From contig JAFUCJ010000010.1 in NCBI GenBank assembly GCA_017459705.1, positions 1-42,645 of the forward strand: DNA of 42,645 nt, written 5' to 3'. The notes below the pieces were generated by a model that saw only the letters and a list, made by a program, of their open reading frames with translations, made no database searches and was not told the origin of the DNA. This DNA comes from Candidatus Saccharimonadota bacterium. Its GTDB lineage: Bacteria; Patescibacteriota; Saccharimonadia; Saccharimonadales; Saccharimonadaceae. The position numbers and the translations under genes were made by a program. Positions 1-7,173 of this stretch are shown one piece after another (position 1 is the stretch's first letter; the number at the start of each line of letters is the position of its first letter).

Positions 1-226
1 ATACGGACTTAACTCACCATTTTATTGTGATGTGCTTCCAGCGCCTCGGCTCGTGCTGTTTTCGATTTACTCGGCGACAAGCGCCTCGTACAGCCAGCTG
101 AGCTACCGGCCCAAATACGGACTTAACTCACCATTTTATTGTGATGTGCTTCCAGCGCCTCGGCTCGTGCTGTTTTCGATTTACTCGGCGACAAGCGCCT
201 CGTACAGCCAGCTGAGCTACCGGCCC
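1..226 (-). repeat. Two tandem copies of a 114-bp unit with a tRNA-like 5' half
   Basis: Positions 1-112 and 115-226 are identical over 112 bases, with a 2-base spacer, giving a 114-bp period. On the minus strand each unit opens with GGGCCGGTAGCTCAGCTGGC, which matches the acceptor, D-stem and D-loop start of bacterial tRNAs. The rest does not complete a cloverleaf: there is no CCGGCCC 3' acceptor strand and no TTCGAAT-type T-loop. A short GGCG-CTTGT-CGCC hairpin follows the tRNA-like part. The array touches the window edge, so more copies or a complete tRNA may lie just outside. The plus-strand reading frame through it is probably only an antisense shadow. Confidence 0.75.
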
Positions 227-258
227 GCTCATTCGTGAGTGTTTCTCTCACAGATATT

Positions 259-287
259 ATTATATCACAAAAATCATTTTTTGAAAA
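259..287 (-). promoter_or_regulatory. Promoter reading into the tRNA-like tandem repeat
   Basis: On the minus strand TTTTCA (287-282), a 17-base spacer and a perfect TATAAT (264-259) lie about 33 bases before the first repeat unit. A small hairpin (GTGAG/CTCAC) sits in the short leader. This suggests the array is transcribed as RNA. Confidence 0.55.
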
Positions 288-337
288 TACCAAAATCGTC
301 CTAAAATTAGCTTAAACCAATCCGAACTCGCCAAAAA

Positions 338-589
338 TCAATCTTCCCCTCTTGCACTCCTCTTCTCTACCAACTCAAATCTCCTCCGCTGCCCATATTT
401 CAAAACCTTTTCATCCTCCAATTCGTCAAAAAACATCGCTAGCGGCCGCGCCCACAACTGACCTTCTCCATACAATGCCCGATAAACCACCATCTCTTCC
501 CCCGTCTCCGAATGTCTCGCCACATCTACCACCAGATATTCATCCCCTTTATAATGCCGATATACCCTATTTAACACTAGCTTTTCCAT
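338..589 (-). CDS. DUF1653 family protein
   Basis: An 83-residue protein with the DUF1653 signature: YRHYKGDEY near residues 10-18, ARHSETGEE at 24-32, YRALYGEGQLWARP at 36-49, then MFFDE. It is a small cytoplasmic protein of unknown biochemical role, widespread in bacteria and CPR genomes. The length fits the family core. The ATG at 589 has no Shine-Dalgarno sequence; a perfect TATAAT (601-596) lies exactly 6 nt upstream, so the mRNA is predicted to be leaderless. It ends in TGA. It stands about 110 bases after the CmpB-like gene but has its own promoter. The family call is firm; the function is unknown. Confidence 0.88.
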   Translation of the reverse strand: MEKLVLNRVYRHYKGDEYLVVDVARHSETGEEMVVYRALYGEGQLWARPLAMFFDELEDEKVLKYGQRRRFELVEKRSARGED

Positions 590-595
590 AATCTA

Positions 596-601
596 ATTAT
601 A
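596..601 (-). promoter_or_regulatory. -10 box of leaderless promoter (DUF1653 gene)
   Basis: TATAAT on the minus strand, then 6 nt (TAGATT), then ATG. Transcription would start at or next to the start codon. Confidence 0.65.
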
Positions 602-702
602 TCATATTCAAATCACCACAAAAGATAGGCTGCACACCCAAAAAATAACCACAACCCTCCAAAAAATCACCACAAAACTTCAAAACTCGCCACCCCAAAC
701 CA

Positions 703-1329
703 CTAAAACTCCTGATACTCCCACCCGGCCGACCGATACAGGTCCATCGCATTCGGCACCCCTGCATTTTTAAGGCACAAATTCGTCACTTCATCCACCA
801 TCACCACTGCAAATAGCGAAATCGCCACTGCCAGAAACACCCGCCGAGGCCAAACAAACGCCGCCCGCGCCAGCAGTGGCAATATTCCATACACCAGCAC
901 CATCGCAAATATCCCAAAGAACAACACCGACAGTAAACACACGAACCCATTTATATTCCCAATCAACCACAATCCATGGTCATAATTCCAATACCGCGTC
1001 CCATTACCAATCGTATAGACCAACCACCCTCCGACTAGCTCAATCAAACCCGTCACAATCATCGATACCACAAATACCGCCCACGGCTTCCGTCGCAATC
1101 TATATGTGAAAGGTATCACTGCCAGCGCCCCAATCGCATAAATATTTATCCACGGCAACAAGTTCCCTCCTTGCATATACACCTTCCCAGTCTCGCAAAG
1201 CGCCACCAGAAACTCGTATACCCACCCCACAAAACCAGCCACCACTACCACCATTAGCCCCACCCCTATCTGTCGATATCGCTCCGGCCTTAACTTGCCA
1301 TCCAAATAATCTCGATAAAACTTAGTCAT
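703..1329 (-). CDS. CmpB-like membrane protein (putative ABC transporter permease family)
   Basis: A 208-residue polytopic membrane protein resembling the family annotated as putative ABC-transporter permease (PF06541, CmpB type). Marks are WVYEFL in the first membrane segment (about 36-41), GGNLLPWINIYAIGAL (about 54-69), a glycine-rich LIELVGGWLVY segment and RYWNYD followed by NINGFVC. About five membrane helices are visible. No ATPase partner is nearby, so a transport role is not supported by context. It lies 67 bases after the PP2C-like gene. A GATAAT-like -10 sits 18 nt before the ATG, and no clear ribosome-binding site is present. Known relatives have no settled function. Confidence 0.75.
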   Translation of the reverse strand: MTKFYRDYLDGKLRPERYRQIGVGLMVVVVAGFVGWVYEFLVALCETGKVYMQGGNLLPWINIYAIGALAVIPFTYRLRRKPWAVFVVSMIVTGLIELVGGWLVYTIGNGTRYWNYDHGLWLIGNINGFVCLLSVLFFGIFAMVLVYGILPLLARAAFVWPRRVFLAVAISLFAVVMVDEVTNLCLKNAGVPNAMDLYRSAGWEYQEF

Positions 1330-1396
1330 CTACAACATTCCAAACATTATCACTACCAGATTCCTCGTTCTTCCAACAGCACCATCGTCCGGCCAT

Positions 1397-3061
1397 CTAT
1401 ACCCCAAACACCACCGCCGTCCGATCGTCACGCTTTCTCGCACCAGACACCAAGTTCTTCGCCGCCTCACGCGCATCGCGCGCATTCATCACCAGGCTTC
1501 CCAGCTCCGCATCGCTCATCAAATCCGTCCCATAATCCCCTGTAATTCCATCCGAACACAGTACCACTCTGTCCCCAGGATACAATTCTTCGTCGCCAAA
1601 TTGTTGCACCCGACTCTCGCCGTTTTCCGTCTCGCGCCCCAAGGCATTATAAATATACTTCCCCTCACCTTCATCTTTCGTCACCATATGCACCTGTCCA
1701 TACTTATTCACGATATAGATCCGCGAATCCCCCGCCGAAGCCCACGCCAATTGCTTCCTGCCATCTTTTTCAACCACCTTCGTCAGCACCGCCGTTGTAA
1801 TTCCCGCATTTGGTTCATTCACGACGGCTTTATTTGCCTCATTGAGTACCCACGCAAGGTCGCGCCCATCCCGCAAAAGATATCTCTGACACAACGCCTC
1901 CGTCGCTCCAGCCGCAACCTGCGATGCTGTTCTGCCACCCTGCACCCCACCAGCACCATCATATACGCCATATGTCTGTTGACCTGGCATCGATAGCATA
2001 CTATCCTCGCAACTACCATCCGCCCACAGTCCACTACGAAGCATATCCGGCGTCACATATCCACGCGTCACCTGAGCACGCGACACTTGCCACATCCCGG
2101 CCGCACCAGGCATCCACTCCGCACTGCGCTCCCGTTCCCGCATATTAACACCGCTAGCCCGTTCCTGCATGTTCACACCACCAGCCCGTTCCCGCATATT
2201 AACGTCGCCAGCCCGCTCCTGCATGTTCACATCACCAGCCCGCCTTACTTCTGCTCGTTCATCCACACCGTCATTTCGTCCTACTCCTGCTCGTTCATTC
2301 AAATCACGCATCTGTAACCAATACTCGTATTGTTTCCCGTACACTTTACGACCCAAACTATCTAGCGCCTGTTTATATTCCGCACGCTTCTGTTCGTGAT
2401 TTCCATTAGACGACGTCAACAGTCCAATAAAAGCCTCGCCTTCGCCATCAAAATCTATCGGCGAAGGGTATTTCTCGCGAAATCCAGCCAAATCATCCGA
2501 AGTCAGTTCCTGATACCCATAAAACCCTTCATCCCCCTTCGTCATTCCACCTAGCAGTCGCAATTCATGCTTATCCGTGATTCGCTGCATCACCGCTTCT
2601 TTGCCATACTTCGTTACCGGATCCATTATTTCGGAAATCAGTTGACGTTCTTCTCGCTCACCAATCTCCCCACTACGGATCATGCTGAGCACACGCTCTT
2701 CCGCCCCATTCGGCAACGACACATCTCGCATCCATATTATTCCTTTATCGACCCGTCCGCCACCCTGGCAAAGTGCCGCGATTATCTTGCGTTGTTGACG
2801 CTCAGCATTCAATTTCGCTTCCTGATTTTCGCCAGCATATTCCCCAATATCGTTCTGCTCCACAGATTGTCCCCGCACATCATTCATCATCCTAGCATCA
2901 GCACCAGACTTCCGCATCGCACCCATCTCCGCAGCCCTAGCCGCCGCAGCGGCCTGCGGGTCAAATCCCCGCACGTCATCCATATTCCACGCATTCGCCG
3001 CCGGATTGGCTTCCGCACTCTGCTTAACTTTATTCCGATTACCAAATCCTAAAAATCCCAT
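1397..3061 (-). CDS. PP2C-like (PPM family) protein phosphatase with unusual N-terminal region
   Basis: 554 residues. The C-terminal part, about 335-554, is a bacterial PP2C-type serine/threonine phosphatase domain: VYDGAGG (366-372, normally DGMGG), ASAGDSRIY (441-449), LCSDGITGD (501-509) and KRDDRTAVV (543-551), which supply the usual metal-binding aspartates. Residues 1-330 match nothing I recognise; they are charged and mostly helical, with four tandem copies of a 9-residue R-A-G-x-V-N-M-x-E repeat at 273-309. No signal peptide or membrane segment is seen. It follows the reverse transcriptase by 7 bases, but its -10 TATAAT (3073-3068) lies exactly 6 nt before the ATG and overlaps the RT stop codon, so it is probably also transcribed as a leaderless mRNA. 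No cognate Ser/Thr kinase lies in the window. Confidence 0.85.
   Translation of the reverse strand: MGFLGFGNRNKVKQSAEANPAANAWNMDDVRGFDPQAAAAARAAEMGAMRKSGADARMMNDVRGQSVEQNDIGEYAGENQEAKLNAERQQRKIIAALCQGGGRVDKGIIWMRDVSLPNGAEERVLSMIRSGEIGEREERQLISEIMDPVTKYGKEAVMQRITDKHELRLLGGMTKGDEGFYGYQELTSDDLAGFREKYPSPIDFDGEGEAFIGLLTSSNGNHEQKRAEYKQALDSLGRKVYGKQYEYWLQMRDLNERAGVGRNDGVDERAEVRRAGDVNMQERAGDVNMRERAGGVNMQERASGVNMRERERSAEWMPGAAGMWQVSRAQVTRGYVTPDMLRSGLWADGSCEDSMLSMPGQQTYGVYDGAGGVQGGRTASQVAAGATEALCQRYLLRDGRDLAWVLNEANKAVVNEPNAGITTAVLTKVVEKDGRKQLAWASAGDSRIYIVNKYGQVHMVTKDEGEGKYIYNALGRETENGESRVQQFGDEELYPGDRVVLCSDGITGDYGTDLMSDAELGSLVMNARDAREAAKNLVSGARKRDDRTAVVFGV
2135..2245 (-). repeat. 27-bp tandem repeat inside the PP2C-like gene (4 copies)
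   Basis: Encodes four successive near-identical 9-residue units (R-A-G/S-D/G-V-N-M-Q/R-E) forming the linker before the phosphatase domain. The copies are in frame and differ by a few bases each. Confidence 0.8.
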
Positions 3062-3067
3062 ATCTTC

Positions 3068-3073
3068 ATTATA
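3068..3073 (-). promoter_or_regulatory. -10 box of leaderless promoter overlapping the RT stop codon
   Basis: On the minus strand TATGC-TATAAT (extended -10), 6 nt (GAAGAT), then the ATG of the PP2C-like gene. The TAA stop of the reverse transcriptase (3071-3069) lies inside the box. Confidence 0.6.
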
Positions 3074-4649
3074 GCATAAATGTTTTGAAAAACGTCAAAT
3101 CAGCCCCGTCATCATCAAACATATCGTCACAACTCATACCCATATCCGCCTCATCATCGTATCCATCAAACACCTGCACTTCCTTTACCGGCATCACATA
3201 GTCCATCTGCTTTATCATTTTGTGGTCAATTATTTCGCCATCATGCATCTTAAAACTCAACCAATCCGAATTCCACAGTTCCCCTCCCGTTTTATGTACT
3301 ATTTGACATATTTTACATCCATATTTTTTGCGCGGACGATTTTTTATTGTCATCCTCTGCAACCAAATCTCCAAATAATCCGTATTCGGCAACACCCGCG
3401 CTTTCTCCCATATCCTCTCCGCCAAACATTTCCGCGAAATCCCAGGGTTAAAACTCATTATTTTACACAAAATCGCCACCCCTACCGCATAAGTCCGCGG
3501 ATTCGTCACCATAATATCCGCCACAATGCTGATTAGCTGATACGAATCGCTCGGCCGATGTTCCAGCTTCATGACCCTTTTCTCGTAAATCTCAACCAAC
3601 GCCCGTTGTACACTTCCCGAATTCGGATACATTCGCGCCATTTCATCAATCATCAACAGCCATTTCTGTATGCTCAATTCTTTTACCCAACCCACTTCTT
3701 TCCCCCAAATTTCCCTATTCATATTCTCCAATCTCATCAAACCATTCCGAATATCCCAATGTCTCTTGTCGCGCTTCCTCGCTACCGCCAATATATCGTT
3801 ATGTATCACCGTCTTTTCCGAGTTCAACCGCAGCCCATTCGCCATCAACACTTCACTCAAAATCTTCAAAATCCGCCTCGCCATTACTTCATCTTTTGCA
3901 AAAATCCGGTAATCATCTCGATAACGTATAATTGTAAAATCTTTTTTCAACCCGTCCTTTTCTAGTACATTCCACACCATCACGTCAGTATACCCAAGCG
4001 CCATCTCTGCCAGAAAATCCATCACCATGCTTCCTTGCGGTAACCCCGAACTATGTTCCCTGCCCATCATCCGCATCAGCTCGCAAACTCTTTCTCCCAA
4101 TTTCCCATTCCCAAGCGCCCGCCGCACCAAGTCCAGGCTAATCGAACTATAACAATCCATCACATCGGTTTCAATCATGCACTCATAAAACAGCGCCATT
4201 TTTATTGACTCCTGCTCAATCCCCCTCCACCATTTCAAAATCGCCGCCGCCGTCTCATCTTTCTTCTCTTTTCCCCACGGGATCATACTGGCACTTCGCA
4301 CAGCACTTTGTTTCCGATACAATCGACTACGCGTCCGCAGCAACTCCCAATTCTCTTCCGTCGTAATCGTCTTAATTAATTCCGCATAAATCACCGGATG
4401 CATCAACTGGAACTCACGCCAGCAAAAACCACCATTTTTATTGCAAGGTATCACATAATTCACCCCTGTCATTTCACATGGATTCCCCGTAAGATAATCT
4501 TCCAACTCCCCCTCTTCCAGTTTATTTAACGCATATTTCAACACTCTTGTAAAATCAAAATAGGCCGGCAACGGCACTGTGAAATAATTATCGGATTTCA
4601 TAAAGTATTTTTTTGCCTCGTACGCAAGAGTCCTCTCTACCATTGCCAT
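3069..4649 (-). CDS. Reverse transcriptase, unknown-group (UG/Abi-like, defence-associated) type
   Basis: 526 residues with the polymerase motifs of RNA-directed DNA polymerases: motif A IETDVMDCYSSI (159-170), motif B SGLPQGS (201-207), motif C RYRDDYRIF (242-250, YxDD box) and GLRLNSEKT (272-280). FQLMHPVIYAELI (80-92) upstream is typical of the UG/Abi-like group. Residues about 320-435 look like helical repeats, as in Abi/DRT enzymes; a zinc-knuckle-like CKIC (445-448) and an acidic tail follow. The PQG form of motif B argues against a DGR enzyme, and no maturase or endonuclease domain points to a group II intron. The start at 4649 is supported by TATAAT exactly 6 nt upstream. The PP2C-like gene follows after 7 bases. 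Antiphage defence is inferred from the family; the exact UG/DRT class cannot be set by eye. Confidence 0.85.
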   Translation of the reverse strand: MAMVERTLAYEAKKYFMKSDNYFTVPLPAYFDFTRVLKYALNKLEEGELEDYLTGNPCEMTGVNYVIPCNKNGGFCWREFQLMHPVIYAELIKTITTEENWELLRTRSRLYRKQSAVRSASMIPWGKEKKDETAAAILKWWRGIEQESIKMALFYECMIETDVMDCYSSISLDLVRRALGNGKLGERVCELMRMMGREHSSGLPQGSMVMDFLAEMALGYTDVMVWNVLEKDGLKKDFTIIRYRDDYRIFAKDEVMARRILKILSEVLMANGLRLNSEKTVIHNDILAVARKRDKRHWDIRNGLMRLENMNREIWGKEVGWVKELSIQKWLLMIDEMARMYPNSGSVQRALVEIYEKRVMKLEHRPSDSYQLISIVADIMVTNPRTYAVGVAILCKIMSFNPGISRKCLAERIWEKARVLPNTDYLEIWLQRMTIKNRPRKKYGCKICQIVHKTGGELWNSDWLSFKMHDGEIIDHKMIKQMDYVMPVKEVQVFDGYDDEADMGMSCDDMFDDDGADLTFFKTFML

Positions 4650-4655
4650 AAATAT

Positions 4656-4661
4656 ATTATA
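4656..4661 (-). promoter_or_regulatory. -10 box of leaderless promoter (reverse transcriptase)
   Basis: TATAAT, 6 nt (ATATTT), then ATG on the minus strand; no Shine-Dalgarno sequence. Confidence 0.6.
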
Positions 4662-4705
4662 ACAAAAAAATGCAAAAATACGCTATTTCCTTTTCTACGA
4701 ATTAC

Positions 4706-4745
4706 AAAAGCCCGCTCAGATTCAAAAGTTTCTGCCAGCAGGCTT
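4706..4745 (-). terminator. Possible terminator after RNase Y gene
   Basis: On the minus strand AAGCCTGCT (4745-4737) pairs with AGCGGGCTT (4716-4708, one wobble) around a loop of about 20 nt, followed by a short T run. The 5' arm lies within the small ORF at 4722-4820. Confidence 0.4.
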
Positions 4746-4820
4746 CACCCCGGCCGCATCCAATATTTTTACCGGCGACACACCAAAATACCACGGCATC
4801 ATTTCACGCAAAATAGCCAA
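4722..4820 (-). CDS. Possible 32-aa small ORF downstream of RNase Y
   Basis: Starts with TTG two bases after the rny stop codon, or at ATG 4802 or 4799 inside, and ends in TGA. The peptide contains MPWYFGVSPVKIL and a GVKPAGRNF tail, which looks protein-like rather than random. No ribosome-binding site is visible and I do not recognise it. It could be a translationally coupled small protein, a remnant of a longer gene, or non-coding. Confidence 0.3.
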   Translation of the reverse strand: MAILREMMPWYFGVSPVKILDAAGVKPAGRNF

Positions 4821-4822
4821 GA

Positions 4823-6340
4823 CTACTTCGCGTACTCCACCGCACGCGTCTCGCGAATCACATTTACTTTGATGACGCCAGGATATGACATTGTCGCCTC
4901 AATTTTGTTCGCAATATCACGCGCCAGTTTCAGAGCCGACAAATCATCAATCTGTTTTGGCTCCACAATCACGCGTATTTCACGACCCGCCGAAATAGCA
5001 TACGCCTTGTCAATTCCAGGAAACGAAGTCGCAATGTTTTCAAGATCGCGCATCCGTTCCGCAAAGTTCTCAGCCGAAATGTTTCTAGCACCTGGTCGCG
5101 CCGCACTCATCGCATCACAAATCTTTACGATAATAGCCTCTGGCGTCGTCGGCTCAATATCATCATGATGCGCCGCTATTGCATGCACTACTGCATCCGG
5201 CATACCATATTTCTTCGCCAATTCCGCGCCAATCTCCGCATGCTTCCCCTCAATTTTATGAGTCACAGCTTTGCCAATATCGTGCATTAACGTCGCAGTC
5301 TTCGCCACGCGCTTATCAGCACCAATTTCTTCCGCAATCATCCCGGCCACATGCGCCATTTCAATCGAATGTAGAAGCACGTTCTGTCCGTACGAAGTCC
5401 TAAACTTCAATTCGCCGAGCAAATGCACCAGTTCCCGTGGTATCCCGACCAGCCCAACTTCGCGCACTGCATCTTCACCTGCCCGCACCACTTCCTTTTC
5501 TATCTCTTTCTCACCCTTCGCGACCGCTTCCTCAATCGAAGCCGGGTTGATTCGCCCATCTTTCATTAGTCTTTCAAGTGCATACCTCGCCACCTGCCGA
5601 CGAATCGGGTCGAATGACGACAAGACCACCATCCCCGGCGTATCATCCACCATAATATCTACACCAGTCGCCCGTTGCAATGCTTGTATATTACGGCCTT
5701 CCTTGCCAATTATTCTCCCCTTCATGTCGTCATCCGGCAATTTCAAAGCGGTCACGGTTCTATCTGCTGTCACCTCCGACGACATTCGCTCCATCGCCGT
5801 TAATAATATCGCTTGCGCTGTTTCGTCAATATCATGTTTTATTTCTTTTTGCTCTTTTGCAACCAAGTTCACCAAATCTTGACGGATATCATTTTCCGTC
5901 ATCTTCATCAGTTTATCTCGCGCTTCCTGCTTAGAGAGTCCTGCGATTTTTTCCAGCTTCTCGTGTTGCTTCTCACGAATCTCACGCACCTCACCTTTCA
6001 ACGATTCTATTTCACGTTCCTCTCGGTTCAGCTTCTCAGTCTTCTTCTCCAACTGGTCCAATTTCGTATCAAGCGCGGTTTCACGTTCGGTCAAACGATT
6101 TTCCGTTTTCTTCCATTCTTTACGACGTTCATTTTCTTCGGCCTGACCCTTCTCCACTAAATCCGCCGCTTCTTTTTTAGCCGCCGATACAATATCCGAA
6201 GCCTCACGTTTTGCCTTTCTTACTAGGTCGTCTGCCTTATCTTTTCCGCCGTTCTCGCTATGCTTATTATACGCAAAAATCCCACCTGCCCCCACAGCTA
6301 GACCTGCAATCGCGGCGATTATTGGAATTATTATTTCCAT
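4823..6340 (-). CDS. rny: Ribonuclease Y
   Basis: A 505-residue endoribonuclease that starts mRNA decay from the inner face of the membrane. The full domain order is present: an N-terminal membrane anchor (1-23), a long charged coiled coil (about 35-170), a KH RNA-binding domain with GRIIGKEGRN (208-217), and an HD metal-dependent nuclease domain with LMHDIGKA (351-358) and AAHHDD further on. Length is close to the usual 510-520. The start is supported by AGAAAGG before ATG. A -10 TATAAT lies about 88 bases upstream, giving a leadered mRNA unlike many neighbours. It reads toward the RT gene, with a possible terminator hairpin between them. Confidence 0.97.
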   Translation of the reverse strand: MEIIIPIIAAIAGLAVGAGGIFAYNKHSENGGKDKADDLVRKAKREASDIVSAAKKEAADLVEKGQAEENERRKEWKKTENRLTERETALDTKLDQLEKKTEKLNREEREIESLKGEVREIREKQHEKLEKIAGLSKQEARDKLMKMTENDIRQDLVNLVAKEQKEIKHDIDETAQAILLTAMERMSSEVTADRTVTALKLPDDDMKGRIIGKEGRNIQALQRATGVDIMVDDTPGMVVLSSFDPIRRQVARYALERLMKDGRINPASIEEAVAKGEKEIEKEVVRAGEDAVREVGLVGIPRELVHLLGELKFRTSYGQNVLLHSIEMAHVAGMIAEEIGADKRVAKTATLMHDIGKAVTHKIEGKHAEIGAELAKKYGMPDAVVHAIAAHHDDIEPTTPEAIIVKICDAMSAARPGARNISAENFAERMRDLENIATSFPGIDKAYAISAGREIRVIVEPKQIDDLSALKLARDIANKIEATMSYPGVIKVNVIRETRAVEYAK

Positions 6341-6427
6341 ACTGCCTTTCTAATTGTTTTTGTCGATATTTTTCTTATACCAACGGGTTAACAAATAACA
6401 TCAAATTAATAAATTTCCACTATCTAT

Positions 6428-6433
6428 TATAAC
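6428..6433 (-). promoter_or_regulatory. -10 box of rny promoter
   Basis: GTGT-TATAAT on the minus strand, about 88 bases before the rny start codon, predicting an AT-rich 5' leader of about 80 nt. Confidence 0.45.
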
Positions 6434-6464
6434 ACACTTTCCGGCAATTATTCCAGCCCATTTT

Positions 6465-6686
6465 TCAATTTGCCGCGATACGCATCTCTACGCAACCAGT
6501 AGACACATTGCGCACGACAAGATCTACACCATTACACGCTCGCTCCACTCGATGCGTCACCCACCCAGCCGAGTTTCTCACCACAAGTGTATTCGACAAA
6601 AGGCTCCCCTCCAAATACGACTGCGTCCCATCCGGCGCTCGGTAAATCAATCCATTCCTAATCAGCATCTCTTCCAGACAACCCAT
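6465..6686 (-). CDS. Hypothetical small protein
   Basis: A 73-residue ORF ending in TGA. It is supported by a Shine-Dalgarno-like AAAAGGA seven bases before the ATG and by a promoter-like TTGATT-N17-TAGAAT upstream. Short beta-strand-like stretches (TLVVRNS, VDLVVRN, VEMRI) and two cysteines are visible; there is no signal peptide or membrane segment. I do not recognise the family. It is divergent from the structured-RNA promoter at 6764-6793 and sits just upstream of rny on the same strand. Confidence 0.5.
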   Translation of the reverse strand: MGCLEEMLIRNGLIYRAPDGTQSYLEGSLLSNTLVVRNSAGWVTHRVERACNGVDLVVRNVSTGCVEMRIAAN

Positions 6687-6763
6687 TTCAATTCCTTTTT
6701 ACTCCAAATTTCTCCCATTCTACTCCATCCATCGCAAAAAATCAAGCATAAATCTTTTATTTC

Positions 6764-6793
6764 TTGCACAAAACCACAAAACTATGCTATACT
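6764..6793 (+). promoter_or_regulatory. Promoter of the 6.8-kb structured RNA
   Basis: TTGCAC (6764-6769), an 18-base spacer ending in TGC, and TATACT (6788-6793). The predicted start near 6800 falls on the first bases of a 15-bp stem, as expected for a stable RNA gene. Confidence 0.65.
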
Positions 6794-6797
6794 AAAA

Positions 6798-7006
6798 GTG
6801 GAACAAATTGATAAAACATTAACGTATTTTTAATCAAACGTATTTTATGCTGATTGAATTATGAAACGGCACCATGAGAAAACCGTTTTAATTCAATCAG
6901 CGTCTTAAAAACGTTAATGTGAATTATCGATTTGTTCCACTCGTGGTGCCGTTTTATTATAAAATAATACTCCAAGAAAAATCCGAGAGGTTGACTCTCG
7001 GATTTT
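6798..7006 (+). ncRNA. Candidate structured RNA: 143-nt rod-like hairpin with a pseudoknot
   Basis: Nested pairing is visible: 6798-6812 with 6926-6940 (15 bp), 6816-6825 with 6911-6920 (10 bp), a large asymmetric bulge, 6849-6861 with 6889-6901 (13 bp) and 6864-6869 with 6883-6888 (6 bp). In addition the apical segment 6864-6878 is complementary over 15 positions (one G-U) to 6940-6954 just 3' of the rod, which allows a pseudoknot or an alternative fold. A terminator hairpin follows at 6978-7006. No ORF with a ribosome-binding site is present. It resembles no RNA family I can name; a divergent 6S-like RNA or a miniature inverted-repeat element are alternatives. Confidence 0.6.
6978..7006. 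terminator. Bidirectional terminator hairpin shared by two convergent structured RNAs
   Basis: AAAATCCGAGAG, a GTTGA loop and CTCTCGGATTTT form a perfect 12-bp stem with A and T runs on either side, so it can terminate on both strands. The minus-strand T run is the better one and would end the J-protein transcript; the plus strand would end the 6.8-kb RNA. Confidence 0.75.
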
Positions 7007-7028
7007 CGTATTAGGAGTTTTAGTCTGT

Positions 7029-7173
7029 AAATACAAACATTTTTTATTTGTCACAGTCAGGCTGAAAATCTGAGAAAATAGTGATGGAAAGCCGGTACTG
7101 CAATACCGGAAGGATTCCATCAAATTATTTTCTCAGTTTTTCACCAAGGCAAATGAAAAAATGTTTTGTATTT
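7029..7173 (-). ncRNA. Second rod-like hairpin (145 nt), J-protein 3' UTR or separate RNA
   Basis: Pairings: 7029-7050 with 7150-7173 (about 20 bp, imperfect), 7070-7080 with 7126-7136 (11 bp), 7082-7089 with 7115-7122 (8 bp) and 7092-7097 with 7104-7109 (CCGGTA/TACCGG) with a 6-nt loop. It faces the rod at 6798-6940 across the shared terminator. On the minus strand it follows the J-protein stop codon directly, so it may be a structured 3' UTR. A weak promoter (TTCTGG-N17-TATAAA) just before it could make it independent. The strand is uncertain. Confidence 0.5.

Noticed and set aside
1-226. Complete tRNA genes in the left-edge repeat
   Set aside because: Only the first 20 bases fit a tRNA; no 3' acceptor strand, T-arm or proper anticodon loop can be formed in the unit.
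32-238. 68-aa plus-strand ORF through the left repeat
   Set aside because: It is antisense to the tRNA-like units, repeats with the DNA period and has no ribosome-binding site.
3069-4649. Diversity-generating retroelement
   Set aside because: Motif B has the PQG form, no template/variable repeat pair is visible nearby and no accessory Avd gene is present.
6914-7123. 69-aa minus-strand ORF in the structured-RNA region
   Set aside because: It runs across the terminator and both rods, has no ribosome-binding site and looks like a chance frame.
6798-7173. Retron msr-msd RNA for the nearby reverse transcriptase
   Set aside because: The RT is more than 2 kb away behind rny, and the RT motifs fit UG/Abi-like enzymes rather than retron RTs.
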